Source: Mesostigma viride
Taxonomy: Eukaryota > Streptophyta > Mesostigmatophyceae > Mesostigmatales > Mesostigmataceae
Reading direction: 5' to 3'
Length of the DNA: 60,000 nt
Assembly: GCA_009746045.1 (NCBI GenBank)
Contig: RPFO01000127.1
Coordinates: 712,050 to 772,049, forward strand
This document shows, one piece after another, positions 22,849 through 34,139 of this stretch; within the stretch, counting starts at the first letter, position 1; each line of letters opens with the position of its first letter. The notes below the pieces were generated by a model. It ran no database searches, was not told the DNA's origin, and was given only the letters and a program-made list of their open reading frames with translations. Both the position numbers and the translations under genes were made by a program.

Positions 22849-22969
22849 ATGTTGGCACAGCTAGGCAAACATTCTAAGCATGGCTGCCTTAGCGGCATGC
22901 AGTGACTCCAATGGTTACAAGCTAGGGCTATTGCTATTCTAGCCCGCTGGGGCCGGGCGTCCACATCTT

Positions 22970-23800
22970 GTGTTTGATCATGCATCAGGTCCCCGCCCCT
23001 CCAGTACACCTTGTTGGGCTTCTGGGGGTCCCGCTAGCTTATGGCGGAGGTATTCCGGCCACAGGTCGCGTCGCTGCTGTTGCTGAACGGGGGTCAGGTC
23101 GTCATCCATGCAGCGTCCAGGTGAGGTCGTGCAACCTCTTGCAACGAGAGAGGAACCGCTGCTTATCCTCAGGGGAGGGGAAGGTGAGCAGGACTGGGGG
23201 GGGAGCCGCCTTGTCCCGTGAGTGGGGAAGGCGGTGGCACCCACGCAGAACTTTCTACCTCACCTACAAGGCCCGTGAGGGTAAGCAGCCAGTGGTTCTT
23301 GAGCTCGTCAGCAAGGGAGGTTGACGTCTCACCTGGCTTCGAGGATTGATCTGGGGGAAGCGACGTACCACCACTCGGCACTCGCGGCGAGCGCGGTCGG
23401 TGACCTCCCGTTGCTGGGCCTGGTGGTGGTCCTCCAGCTCCTGGAGCTTTGTGGTGATGGCGTCGGTGCATGGTGGAGGCGGTCGCTGACCGCAGCAGGT
23501 CCGCGTAGGAGAGCGGCGGGAGGTCACCAGCATCCTGCCGGGGTGGGCGCTGGGATGCAATGGTGGCCGTCTGCTTCGCTATCTTGGGGACCTGTGTGGC
23601 CAGGGCCTCGGTGTGGGCGGTGATGGCCTCATGCAAGCTTCTTCATGAGCACGCCGCACTTGCCCTCCACCTGGTTAAGGCGAGAGACAAGTGCAGCATG
23701 CGTTTCCGAAGCTTGCGCCGCGGTGTGCAGCGTCGTGAACTGGGGCTGGAGCTTGTGGACGACCTTGGTTTCCACATCGGAGACTATGCTAATCTCATTG
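22970..23800 (-). pseudogene. ORF1-B protein, copy 2 (truncated, frameshifted)
   Basis: Minus-strand reading matches the better copy at 24644-25342: LNQVEGKCGVLMKKL, PKIAKQTATIASQ, GDLPPLSYADLLRSATAS, KLQELEDH, TDRARRECRVV, LTFPSPEDKQRFL-like and WTLDDDLTLAQQ-like blocks. Several indels break it. The 5' part joins AT-rich sequence near 23795. It shares the DDDLT-RRDLWPEYL signature with family A, but the rest is diverged. Confidence 0.7.
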
Positions 23801-24220
23801 AAAAAATAATTACTCAAAAGTTTAAACAAATATCGTCTGCATCATTCCCCAACCATAAAGCACTAGACGGGGATGTAATCCTCATCCGAGCTGTCCTCTA
23901 CTGTAACGGCAGACGAGGCGGTCTAGTGTAGCGGCTATCCTCAGGGCCAATAACCTCCACCTGCGGACTTCTACCCTCGCTAGCAACGGGCCGCGCAAAG
24001 GCAACCAATATATAGCGGGCACGGGATGCATGTACGGCACGGCGCTCTGTCCAGCTGGCGTAAGACGTTTCTAAACTGGTTGTGCATCAATTGGACGGAA
24101 CTCCTGGTCTGAAAAGCGGCTTTTACATATCTCATTAATTAATTAATTAATAGACACGTGACTGCGTCACGTGAGCATAAACTTGTCCTCAGTGGGAGGG
24201 GAACATATCGCATGCTACAT
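23801..24220. other. Spacer between ORF1-B copies
   Basis: No gene seen. Contains short (TTAA)n near 24133 and 24220, the latter being the end of the next element's tail. Confidence 0.4.
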
Positions 24221-24643
24221 TAATTAATTAATTAATTAATTAAACTCGTGCTCCCGTTGGGGAGTCACGGAGCACCGAAGTGCTTTTAATCCCTGTGTGT
24301 GCACTACAGGAGAAAGGGCAGAGACCCCCAGTCTCCTTCATGCCAAAGGCATGCCACAGCTGCAATCGGGCGCGGCTAGCTAAAAAGGACATGCTACCGA
24401 TCCGGCAAACTGTGGGTGCAATAAGACCCATGTGAGCATATCATAGCAAGGAGCGTGGGCAAGTAATCTGAACATAGCCAGGGCGTAGCATGGCTGTACT
24501 AGGACTAGGCTAAGGCTATGGCTGGTTGTGTACCGTGCGTTGGCGGCACGTGACTAGGTGTGTTGGCACAGCTAGGCGACATCTAGGCATGGCTGCCTTA
24601 GCGGCAGTGACGCCAATGGTTACAAGCTAGGGCTATTGCTATT

Positions 24644-27600
24644 CTAGCCCGCTGGGGGCGTCCACATCTTGTGGTTGATCATCAGGTCCCCGCCCCTCCA
24701 GTACACCTTGGGCTTCTGGGGGTCCTGCTTATGGCGGAGGTATTCCGGCCACAGGTCGCGTCGCTGCTGTTGCTGAGCGAGGGTGAGGTCGTCATCCAGC
24801 GTCCAGGTGAGGTCGTGCAACCGCTTGCGACGAGAGAGGAACCGCTGCTTATCCTCAGGGGAGGGGAAGGTGAGTAGGACTGGTGGTGGGGGAGCCGCCT
24901 TGTCCCGTGAGTGGGGAAGGCGGTGGCACCCACGCAGTTCTACCTCACCTACCAGGCCCATGAGGGTAAGAAGCTGGTTCTTGAGCTCGTCAGCAAGAGA
25001 GGTTGACGTCTCACCTGGCTTCTGGGGGAAGCGACGTAGCACCACTCGGCACTCGCGGCGAGCGCGGTCGGTGACCTCCCGTTGCTGGGCCTGGCGGTGG
25101 TCCTCCAGCTCCTGGAGCTTTGTGGCGATGGCGTCGGTGGTGGAGGCGGTCGCTGACCGCAGCAGGTCCGCGTAGGAGAGCGGCGGGAGGTCGCCAGCAT
25201 CCTGCCGGGGTGGCTGGGATGCAATGGTGGCCGTCTGCGCCGCTATCTTGGGGACCTGTGTGCATGGCCAGGGCCTCGGTGTGGGCGGTGTTGGCCTCAA
25301 GCTTCTTCAGGAGCACGCCACACTTGCCCTCCACCTGGTTAACCCCTAAATGGTCTGAGATCCTGCCGATAAATCGGCTGGATCTTCACAATTTTGCAAA
25401 CCAGATGCCATCCAACCTACCCATATCCAATGGCTGTCCTTGGGGGCCAAGCATGTCCATGAGTTGCCCTTCGGGTTGGTATATCACAACCTCACATATA
25501 TGCAGGGTAGGCCTTGTTTAACTGCCGTCAAAGTCAGGGGGGTCAAGACGCGCGTTTTCATTTTTGGTAGAATGTGCATTTTGAATTATGTTACAAGACC
25601 TAGGCACCTACCACTTCAGGGATGATAAACAATTAGTTGCTGAACAGTTTGAGCCATTGGGGTCATCATTTGGGTGGGTATACCAGCAGTTACACCCAGT
25701 ACAGCCCATAGGGGTACCGTTGGTAAAAAGCAACCAAGGGAGTAGGGGTGGGCATACGACCTCCTAATATGGCCACCAACCATGCCAAACAATACATTTC
25801 CCTTCCACAATGATGGGGAAACATAACTGCATCATCACACTGCCCTTACATGGCACCTATGTGCAGGTGCCACCTTGTCCATGCACGTAGGTAACGTGGT
25901 ACGGACACCATACGCAAGGCATGCATTCTAGGAGGCAGCCACCAACAAACTAGTGGTGTTGAGCCTATTTCAGCCTGCCCTAGCAAGGATAAACTAGGCC
26001 TAAGCTGCTATAGCTTGCCAGGTGATGGCCAGCACACCTGGTGGCACATGCTGTCAATGGGAAGCTTTTACTCACCAGTTACGTGCTTGATGATGCCACA
26101 GAGACCAGCCAACTGCATCACACTCATGCAATATGTGTATGGGAAATGTATAACAAACATATATGGAGGTATTCAAACCCATACAGCCTCTAAAACTTAT
26201 CACCATCACCCTGTGGCAGGTCAACTGACTGAGGGAAGCATCTAAGAATGGTGTTTTAGAAAGGGGCCAGGCCAGGGTCAAGAAAGAGCATGAATAATGC
26301 AAAAAGAATGTGCTACACAAGCTAGAACGTATATATAAATGTCAAACATCGATAGGAAAACGATGCTTAAGCTTTACCAGGCATGGATGGCGTTACCTTG
26401 GCCCAGGCGGTGGCCGCAAAATGGCGCATTTCGGCACACCAAAGCTGTGCAGCATGGTCGCTGGATTCGGCGATTTCTGGCCACCCTTGCACGTTTACGA
26501 CTACTATGTATCATAAAAAGTAAAAAGAAACCGATATATCCTTTAAAATACGCCGGAAAGGTATTGCTGTCAACGTTTCTATCGTCCGGCCTGATCGCAG
26601 TTTTTTCCAGCAATAACGCTGCCGACACCAATCAAATGGCATTCCCGCGAACCAAAAATTGGCCTGTATGATCCTTAGGACGTTTAAAATCAATATCCTA
26701 AGTTTGGACAGAAAATTCGAACGCAAACGTAAATGCCATGCGTGGGCGCAAGCCGCCATGGCCAGGTCGTCGTTTTCCGGAATGCACGTTGTACGTGAAA
26801 AAGTACCCTGACCCCTTGTACTTTGACCGGCCAGAACACCTCTATAACTTTGTCAAAAGTATGCAAACCCTAGTACCATGCTGTGAAGAATTTTATAAAC
26901 TTTCGATCTTCTCAGCTAAACTTTTCCTAATTCTCAATAGATTTCGCGGCATCTGGTCCCCCGAGAAGGGGCCGATGCATCGGCTGGAACTCGATTTTTG
27001 GCGGAAAATCGGCAGCAAGCCCATTTAGGGGTTAAGGCGAGAGACAAGTGCAGCATGCGTTTCCGAAGCCTGCGCCGTGGCCGGGTAGTGTGTAGCGCCG
27101 TGAACTGGGGTTGTAGCTGGTGGACGACCTTGGTTTCCACGTTGGAGACCCGGGCCTCGACTTTGTTGAGCGTGTTCAGCGATGTCAGCTGCTCGGCCAG
27201 CGGCCAGGTTACGTGCTCCTCCAGCACTGCGCGGATATCATCCTTGCCGAGGGAGGAAGCCGATGGGGCTGCCGGCTGTGCGGGGGCTGGGGTGCGGAGC
27301 GTTCTGGTGATGTCGCCGAGGCGGATCTGGAATTGGCTGGTCAGGATAATCAGGCGTTGTTCTACTTCGTCCAAAGCATAGAGCCAGGACATGTCTCCAT
27401 TGTAGTCGATAGCCGCCCCCTCCTTGGGTACGAAGAGCTTCCGCTCCTGTTCGAGGAACTGGACGGGACCTCAATGCATTCCTGCGGCGACAATGCTTGC
27501 CACCGGGTGAAGGCGAATCGTCGGTCGCCGGGGAGGAACTCGCTCCATTTTCGATCGTGGCAGGGTTTCTTGGGCTCAGGCGAGGCGCTTGGCGAGGGTT

Positions 27601-27712
27601 TGGCGGGTAAGCCTGGCGGCTGAACAATGGCGAGGGCGAGAGGGTTGGGCTGGGCGCTGGGAAGCTGTGCCAGCTCCTTTTCCAGCCCTCGTTTTGCTTT
27701 GGTAGTCGTCAT
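24644..27712 (-). pseudogene. ORF1-B protein gene, split
   Basis: The 5' part (27712-27032) starts MTTTKAKRGLEKELAQLPSA. A frameshift near 27380 leads into LGDITRTLRTPAPAQPA, EEHVTWPLAEQLTSLNTL and NVETKVVHQLQPQFTALH, a predicted helical/coiled-coil region. After the insert the frame resumes as LNQVEGKCGVLLKKLEANTA. A further frameshift gives DLPPLSYADLLRSATAS, LEDHRQAQQREVTDRARREC, HRLPHSRDKA, LLTFPSPEDKQRFLSRRKRL, DDDLTLAQQQQRRDLWPEYL and VYWRGGDLMINHK-MW. The C-terminal blocks parallel L1-type ORF1 proteins. It is broken by the insertion and by frameshifts. Confidence 0.7.
25343..27031. mobile_element. piggyBac-like DNA transposon, 1.69 kb
   Basis: TTAA at 25339-25342 and 27032-27035, with CCCCTAAATGG at the left end and CCATTTAGGGG at the right. 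Past the 11 perfect bases the ends stay partly similar (CTGCCGAT on both). A TTAA target duplication with C-rich inverted ends is the mark of piggyBac elements. The interrupted ORF1-B codons join exactly at TTAA (LVSRL/NQVEGK). No transposase is recognisable in the 1.7 kb, so it is probably non-autonomous. Confidence 0.75.
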
Positions 27713-27885
27713 AGCTGGTCACGTGCGTAACTTTGTCTATACTGCGTGGCAGCCGTAACCGTTTATACTGGCAAGTGCGTCTTAGTAAGGCGCATCGAAT
27801 GCAAGTGGTCTGACCGAATTTGGGGCTCAGACGCAAAAGATCTGAGCTCCGCCGTCAGCCATACCGCCGTCAGCCATTTTTTTAT

Positions 27886-28163
27886 TTTTATATTGATTAA
27901 ATAAAGCGCGGGGCTTGCTGCATGGAAAAGGGCTCGGGTACGCGACGCGGCGCGACAATTAATTAACGTAAAGTGGCTCACAAAAAAGGAACGAAGGCGA
28001 CTACTTGGCGCGCCGTGTCGGTCCTGACATTGTTTGCTCCGTTGGATCTGCATGTATGGCGTTTCGAACCCCTGTGGGGAAGCGCCCGCGTGTGCAAACC
28101 CGTGGGAGGCACGCCCGTGCTATATTCTGATCCGTGCTATATAGATAGATGTTGTAGGTAGTA
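27886..28163. other. Spacer
   Basis: No gene or known repeat recognised. It separates the ORF1-B leader from the next inverted tail. Confidence 0.35.
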
Positions 28164-28560
28164 ATTAATTAATTAATTAAAATCATAGCTCCGTGGGGAG
28201 CATATGTAACACATAGCCCTGAGAAAGGGGCATCTATGGGTTTGTAATACAATCAGGGCGACAACCTGCAGGTGTAGGATGTACAACTATCACCTGCTCT
28301 GGGTGCACTAGGTGCACCTGCACCTGGACATGATGGTTCATGCCTCCTAAACAAGCACAGGCACCCAGGGGGGGCTTGAGGAGAGGGCCTAGAAGGCCTA
28401 CATGACATATGGGGTGGAAAGTATGTGGCTAGGCTATAGCTAGGGTACACATGGCCTCTCAGCAGGGAGTAACTCCCTGCATGGGCAAAGCATGACTCGA
28501 CATTGCTACGGCTAGTGCAAGGGCGGGTGTGGGCCCATCACGTAGGCATACATGGACTGC
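28164..28560 (-). repeat. D-type retroelement tail
   Basis: Reverse complement of the tail at 21140-21235 and 22570-22850: (TTAA)n, the GCTCC/GGAGC hairpin, 'gaaaggggcatctatgggt', 'caacctgcaggtgtaggatg', then the 'gcatgactcgacattgctac' upstream block. Confidence 0.75.
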
Positions 28561-28589
28561 GACCAGCCCAGCCTGGCCGGCACCTCCTG

Positions 28590-28766
28590 ACGTGGGCTGG
28601 GCCCAGTGATGTTAGACGCCGCAAGGCCCGCACCTTCAAGGAACAGCTAGTAGAGGACATGGGGGGCCTCGGCCTCTCCGTGATTTGGAAGAAGATGATG
28701 GACAAGGCCAAGTGGGCCCAGGTCATAGCACAGGCACCCGGACGGACCTGCCCCCCCCCAAATTGA
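28590..28766 (+). pseudogene. C-terminal fragment of a LINE ORF2
   Basis: A single frame reads PSDVRRRKARTFKEQLVEDM then GGLGLSVIWKKMMDKAKWAQ then VIAQAPG. The order (Arg-rich, long helix, Asp-x-x-x-lysine, Trp at the end) is that of the extreme C-terminus of many non-LTR reverse-transcriptase polyproteins. It differs from the MQNKKRWQKIV type seen elsewhere here, so it is probably a second LINE family. No tail follows. Confidence 0.5.
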
Positions 28767-28789
28767 ATACACATGTTTTGCACTCAATA

Positions 28790-30999
28790 CCCATGCTGGC
28801 AATGCAAATTATGATGGGGGACCATAAATATGACCCTTGGGCATGCATCTGGCTACTTTTTGAGTTCAAGGCCCATCACAATACATGTGCAGGGAGCTTT
28901 TTTTGGCGCGCACACCCCCTAAAAGCACGGATTGCCTAGGACAACCCCCCCACACTTGTGTACCAAACACCATATTCCAGTCAAATCCCCACCCAGACCA
29001 AGGAATGGAGCTAATTTGCAGCACCAAAATCGCACGTCTGGGCATACTTTGCAGTTTACCGAAAAATACGTCTTTTTTGTGACTAAAAAAAAAAAATCAA
29101 ATCAAATACGCATGGGTTGGGCCCAGGGAGATATAGATAACTTCCACAGGGTGGGAATATCAATGGGACCAATTTTCAGCTCATTCTGACCACGTATGTG
29201 AACAGGCATCACTTTTGTATGAAAAAAAAAAATGCACGAAAATACGGTTTTATGCCAAATGGCTGCACCAATCACAACCTTGCCCACCACCAAGTGGGGC
29301 AAACAAGGTGCCAGCAAGTTATTTATCATGCAAACTATCTTGGAATCAAAATTCAGGTCATTCTGAGCTAGACTGATGGCATAAACTAGTGTCCTCAACT
29401 GCCACCCCTCAACCCTAGTATAGACTGGCATGAGCTCAAACATAACCCTTTTCATCACCTGCCCACCACAAATCATCAGAATCCTAACATAGACGGCTGC
29501 CAATTGAGTTATACAAACAGCCACCAAATGCAGGATCAAGCTGAGCATGAGCCTTGAGTACTAGAGAGGTCATTCATAGCATGCAGCACCACACTATGGT
29601 AGCATAGTTGGCAATCTTCATTGGTAATAACAGAAATGTTTAGAGGCCCAAGCAACGTTCAATAGCAACAGAAACATGTGGGATTAGATGGGTGACTCGT
29701 ACATGCTAGCCACACCCCACACCTCACCATGGTTGTAAACCATGCTCAACAATAAGGTGCATAAACAGCATGCTCATATACACGTGCTATGCTGACTTAG
29801 AGTAGAGGATGATGCCTCAATCAACCAGCAATAATAACACAATGTTCTAACCCTGCAGGTTCACATCACCCCGTTCAAAAACCAACCAACAAAACAGAAC
29901 TGTAAGCGCAAACACGAAATACAGCAAAGCCATAAGAGAAATGGCTTGCAGCCATCCTCATAAGCATGGCTAGCATCCTTGAGAGCACATTGATTGTGAT
30001 GCATAGTGGCTGTGATCCACAAATCTAAAGAGAACACACACGTAAGCATAGCTTACACATATACAAAGCATGGCCAGCAAGAGAAGTATAGCCACCTTGT
30101 TTCCCAGCACGTTGAGACGCACGGTTCATATGCTCGCCAGCTTGTTGCATGCCGCCCTCGAGGCATGCCGGGGTACGTGTTGAATATGCAATATAAGCAC
30201 TCTGCCATCCAAATCCTTCCATATATCATTACATTAACGTAGCAGCTTACCTTGATATTACCCAAATCAATCCTAGACAGGATTTCAGAGCTTGCCACGC
30301 ATAACGTAAGCGAATCGGTTGAAAGCTGCCGGAAAACTAGAGACGTGCATGCAGCAAGCGGCGAACAAAACAACGCACCCTTCCAGGAAACCGTGCTGAA
30401 AGCTTAGAATAAAGGGATTTCTAAACGCAATAGACTTCGGGGGTAACCACTGGATAATAGACGTACAATGGCATGCTATCTTTCCTGACAAGGCGCGCAA
30501 GAAATGCCAGCCACCCATGGACGGGTTGACAGCGCATAAAGCAGGACCTGGCGTTTTCTTTCCGAAAATGACGAGGAAAAGTAATAAAATAAAAGGTTCT
30601 TTAACATTTTCAATCTCCCCGTTAATGAACGTTGCTTTCTGCATCGCTAGGGACTAAGAACCTTTGTAATTATCGCTGTAGGCATGTATTGCTGCTTATT
30701 CGTTGCGGCAAGATTTCCGGGCCAGACCCCCTCGCAAACGCGGATGAAAAATGGCATCGATCTCGTCAATAATGCATCTTCGGCTACGCAAGATCATGAT
30801 GAAACTTTAATTTGACGCATCTGCATAATTTTCTGCGGTCTTATTGCCATATTACTGCATTTATTACCTAACGCACGTCGCCATGGCCAACTTGGCGCAA
30901 GGGTTACGCGCATCGTGCACCACAATTTCACGTGACGGGTACCGGCGCGAATTTTTTGGCGCGAAATAATTCCGGTCCGTCCGGACCCCTTAAATGTTG
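28790..30999. other. Unassigned region
   Basis: No recognised gene. A minus-strand frame at 30644-30285 starts MQKATFINGEIENVKEPFIL and is hydrophobic in its middle, which could be a first exon. Upstream of it, at 30955-30966, is TTTGGCGCGAAA, an E2F-type site. A-rich runs occur at 29085 and 29220. I cannot assign function. Confidence 0.3.
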
Positions 31000-31148
31000 T
31001 AGTTAGAATGCTGTTAGATAGATGTAGTATGTAGCCAAGGTTGATAGATTAGACCGGTAGGAATGTTTGCACCCATCCATCCATCCATCGGGGTTAATGC
31101 TCCGTGACTCCCCAACGGGAGCACGAGTCTAATTAATTAATTAATTAA
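31000..31148 (+). repeat. C-family tail copy
   Basis: Runs from 'gctgttagatagatgtag' through 'agaccggtaggaatgtttgc', a short CCATCC run, the hairpin CTCCCCAACGGGAG and (TTAA)n. The same series is at 31240-31315 + 33294-33377 and, inverted, at 49441-49600. Confidence 0.7.
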
Positions 31149-31315
31149 TACATGGCCACGTCACTAAGCTTTCTAGTCTACACTACTGCTATATTCCCTA
31201 GGCTGGGGTGGCTGGGGTGGCTGGGGTTGCAGGGTAGGTAGTAATGCTGTTAGATAGATGCCGTAGGTAGATGTAGATAGCTTAGACCGGTAGGATTGTT
31301 TGCACCCATCCATCC

Positions 31316-33293
31316 ACGAGCCACGAGCCACGAGCCACGTGATAGCCATGGCTGACGGCGGCGCTCATAACTTTCACGTTTGAGCACCAAATTTAGCCGT
31401 GAATATCACAATCGATGCGTCTTTCTACGACGCACATGCTGATATAATTTCCCAAAGCTATTACGCAATATACGATGAGCAAACGCCCATCGACGCAACG
31501 CAGCCTGGCGGCTGCGCTCGGCAATGAAAATACGCCTGCAGCTCCGGCTGCAGCTTCGCCCACCGGCCCAGAAGGCAGCGGCGCCACTAGCCAAGCTCTA
31601 GTGATCGTCCAGCCCCCTGCTGCGCCCGCTTCGCCAGCAGCGTCGCCCGAACCCAAGCGCAGTCGCCCTGACGGGCTGCTGGACGAGTACGACTTTGACG
31701 CCAGCCAGCCCGGCTTTTTTGACAAGCTCACACCCGAACGCATCCTGGGCTACGTGTTTTTCGGGACGCGTGCCTCTCTTATAGAACTATGCAGGCAGCT
31801 TTCCCACCAAGGTCGCCTTGTCGATGCCTCCCTCCAGAGGCGCGATTTCGACAGGGCCGTCCCCAACGCCCGCCGCCCCCACATTCAGCAATACGCCCTC
31901 TTTTCCCTCCTTGGACGCTCCATCGAGGAGCTTTGGCCCCCAAAGCCCCTCACCACCACCTTAACCGAAGCCTCCATCCGCTCACTCCTCAAGGAGGCCC
32001 TCGAGCAGCACGTGGCCCCCATCGCTGCAGATGTGGCGGCCATGGGCAGCACGTTGGCTGCCGAGCTCCCCCTCCTCTCCACCATTTCCACCGCCACCTC
32101 CACCCTCCTCGCCTCCTCCACCGCCGCCATCCCCTCCTCCGACTCCATCACCGCCCAGCTCCGCGACATCGACCAGCGCCTCAAGGATAATGCAATCGCT
32201 ATCGAGGTCTTGCAGAACACGGCAGGCCTCACCGCCCAGGCAGTGAAGGACATTGCCGCCAAGCCAGCCTCGGCTGGCCCGGCCGGCGATGCTCCTCCCA
32301 TCACGACCTGGGCGGACATGCTTAAGCAACATACCACCTCCACCACCTCCGCCGTCGCAGCCCAGCTCCAGCGGCAGACGCTTGACCTCCGCGAGGAGGC
32401 CGAGCTCGCCAAGCGCAGCCTCAACGCCATACTCAAGAACTTGGACATGGAAGAAGGTGAGAATTCCGAGAAGCTTGCACGCGCGTTTGAGAGCAAAATC
32501 CTTGCACGCATGGGCCTTCTTGGTGAGATCAAGCTGACCGCCCACCGCCTCCCCGCGCGCGGGGTAAGGCAGGGGCGCCTCCGCTTCTTCTCATCTTTGA
32601 TAGCCCAGCGGACAAGATTTCGTTTCTCAGACGCCGCAAGCGGCTCGCGAATACTCCCTTCACCGTGGACGACGACTTGACCCTGGCACAGCAACAACGG
32701 CGACGGGAGCTATGGCCGACCTACACCCAGCTCCGGCAGACCAAGGCGGGCCAGCCGGTGTACTGGAAGGGGGCGGCCATCTACGTCGGCCACAAGCCCT
32801 GGCAAGCGACCCCCTCGACCACCGCGGCCCCAGCAACTCCAGCCCCAGCCTAGGGGAATACAGCAGTAGTGTAGAATAGTTAGACAGTGGCCTTGTACAT
32901 GCCCGCCTACTACAGGCACTATACCAGCTTAGGCCTCGCCTTTTTAGTCATGTACATGTGTGCCTATGATGAGCCACCCTCCAGATGATGCCTAGCTTTA
33001 TTTAATTATGCAGTGCCCATGCAGGGAGTCACTCCCTGCTGAGAAGCCATGCCATAGCTCTTGTATAGCCATGATGATCTTCCCCCTCACAGGCATGCTC
33101 CCCCCTTACCCGGGCATAGCGTGATAGACCATGAGGGTGCGGGTGCCCTGGTGCACCTAGAGCAAGTGTTGTTTACATTCCCACCCTTGCAGGAAGTAGC
33201 TTAGAATGTATTATAGGCTCATATGCCCCTTCTCAGGGCTATGTGCTACATATACTCCCAACGGAGTTATGTTCCTAATTAATTAATTAATTA
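31316..33293 (+). mobile_element. Full-length ORF1-only non-LTR retroelement (family A), copy 2
   Basis: Closely matches the element at 13049-14999 from the CCACGAG repeats to the hairpin CTCCCAACGGAG (33255-33266) and (TTAA)n. It is bounded by a duplication of at least 14 bp (ATTGTTTGCACCCA). No reverse transcriptase is present. Two complete copies with independent insertion sites show that the ORF1-only structure is the mobile unit. Confidence 0.8.
31475..32851 (+). CDS. ORF1p-like protein of non-LTR retroelement (best copy)
   Basis: The longest ORF1-A frame. The N-terminus is MSKRPSTQRSLAAALGN, followed by an Ala/Pro-rich low-complexity region (~20-65), a YDFDASQPGFFDKL block, LGYVFFGTRASLIELCRQL (~90-110), SLLGRSIEELWPPKPL (~145), a Ser/Thr/Ala helical stretch, LRDIDQRLKDNAIAIEVLQN, TWADMLKQHTTSTTSAVAA, LDLREEAELAKRSLNAILKN and GENSEKLARAFESKILARMG. 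One frameshift near 32565 precedes the C-terminal DDDLTLAQQQRRRELWPTYT, VYWKGAAIYVGHKPWQ and stop. Its role, by analogy with L1 ORF1, is RNA binding and chaperoning of the retrotransposition particle. Confidence 0.7.
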
Positions 33294-33424
33294 ATTGTTT
33301 GCACCCACCCATCCATCCATCAGGGTTAATGCTCGTGATTCCCCAACGGGAGCACGAGTCTAATTAATTAATTAATTCGAACCCCTGTCGATTAGCCTTG
33401 ACAGAGGAGTCGAGTATATATAAC

Positions 33425-33540
33425 GAGGAAAAGATAACGGCAGGCTCGAGCTACCATGGTCCGGATTCTCCCGATTTCTGGCCTGCGCTGGTTGTCTCTT
33501 TGATATATAACTGGTTGTCTCTTTGATATATAACTGATCA
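33425..33540 (+). repeat. S-family 3' end
   Basis: 'aagataacggcaggctcgag' to 'ctggcctgcgctggttgtct', as at 21392-21455 and inverted at 57803-57880. It ends with two 23-bp units TGGTTGTCTCTTTGATATAT. Confidence 0.7.
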
Positions 33541-33584
33541 TTTTTAGACACATCGGTGAAAATTTAAGTCTGACCCTTAGGCCG

Positions 33585-34050
33585 TACTGCTGGGGAGCGT
33601 GCTCCCCGACACCGCCGGCCGACGACGCGGATGTGGACACCTGCATCGGCCTGGCAGCTGGGCCAGGCTCCGTTCGCTCAACCCGGCCCTACTGGCACTC
33701 GAAGGACCTAGCGGCGAGGACCGCAAGCGAGTGCTCTTCGATCAAGGTCCTGGTCCTCACGTAGGAGCAGGAGCTGTACGTCCCGCATCTAGCAGCCGAG
33801 GCTTCGGCGGGCAACTGGTAGCCCCAATCACCATCGCCTCGGTTTTGACGTACTAATCTCCAACTCCACCGCCCGCGCCTCCAAGCCCAGACAGTCTAGC
33901 CAGGTCTGAATGTGCTCAGGGCGCCCGATGAGGGTGGTATATCATCAAGGAGACAACCAGCACATGCCAGAAATCATCCGCATAAATCAGGTCGGACAGG
34001 CGGTGACTAGGGCCACCGCCGCCGTGTTCGCGCTCGTTAAGTATCTGTAA
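33585..34050. pseudogene. Rearranged LINE ORF2 fragments, head to head
   Basis: 33585-33770 reads on the plus strand as the region after the reverse-transcriptase core (LLGSVLPDTAG..., ARLRSLN). From about 33790 the minus strand reads an earlier ORF2 region: 'LADLIYADD' near 33995, then HIQTW and CLGLEAR toward 33850. Within the minus part a 3' end of the S family (about 26 bp) is inserted with ATCATC on both sides (33945 region). Both pieces match the ORF2 at 56500-56850. Confidence 0.6.
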
Positions 34051-34139
34051 TGGAGTCATAGGAAGTTGTAAGGTGAGCTAGAGACAACTACCTGCATGCG
34101 TGGTCAACAGCCTGAAACTGTGTGTGATGACTTTAAATA

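Larger units (their letters stand above)
24221..27885 (-). mobile_element. ORF1-B non-LTR retroelement, interrupted by a piggyBac-like insert
   Basis: Minus orientation. The leader is about 27885-27713 (also at 3631-3830), the ORF1-type gene is 27712-24644, and the untranslated tail runs to the hairpin CTCCCCAACGGGAG (about 24249-24262) and (TTAA)n ending near 24221. It is split at TTAA by 25343-27031. Like family A it has no reverse transcriptase. I could not define a target duplication. Confidence 0.7.
31240..33377 (+). repeat. C-family tail interrupted by the ORF1-A element
   Basis: 31240-31315 and 33294-33377 are the two halves of one C-family tail. ATTGTTTGCACCCA is present at 31295-31308 and 33294-33307, followed on both sides by CCATCC units, and is the target duplication of the intervening ORF1-A element. 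The tail ends with CCCCAACGGGAGC and (TTAA)n. Confidence 0.75.
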
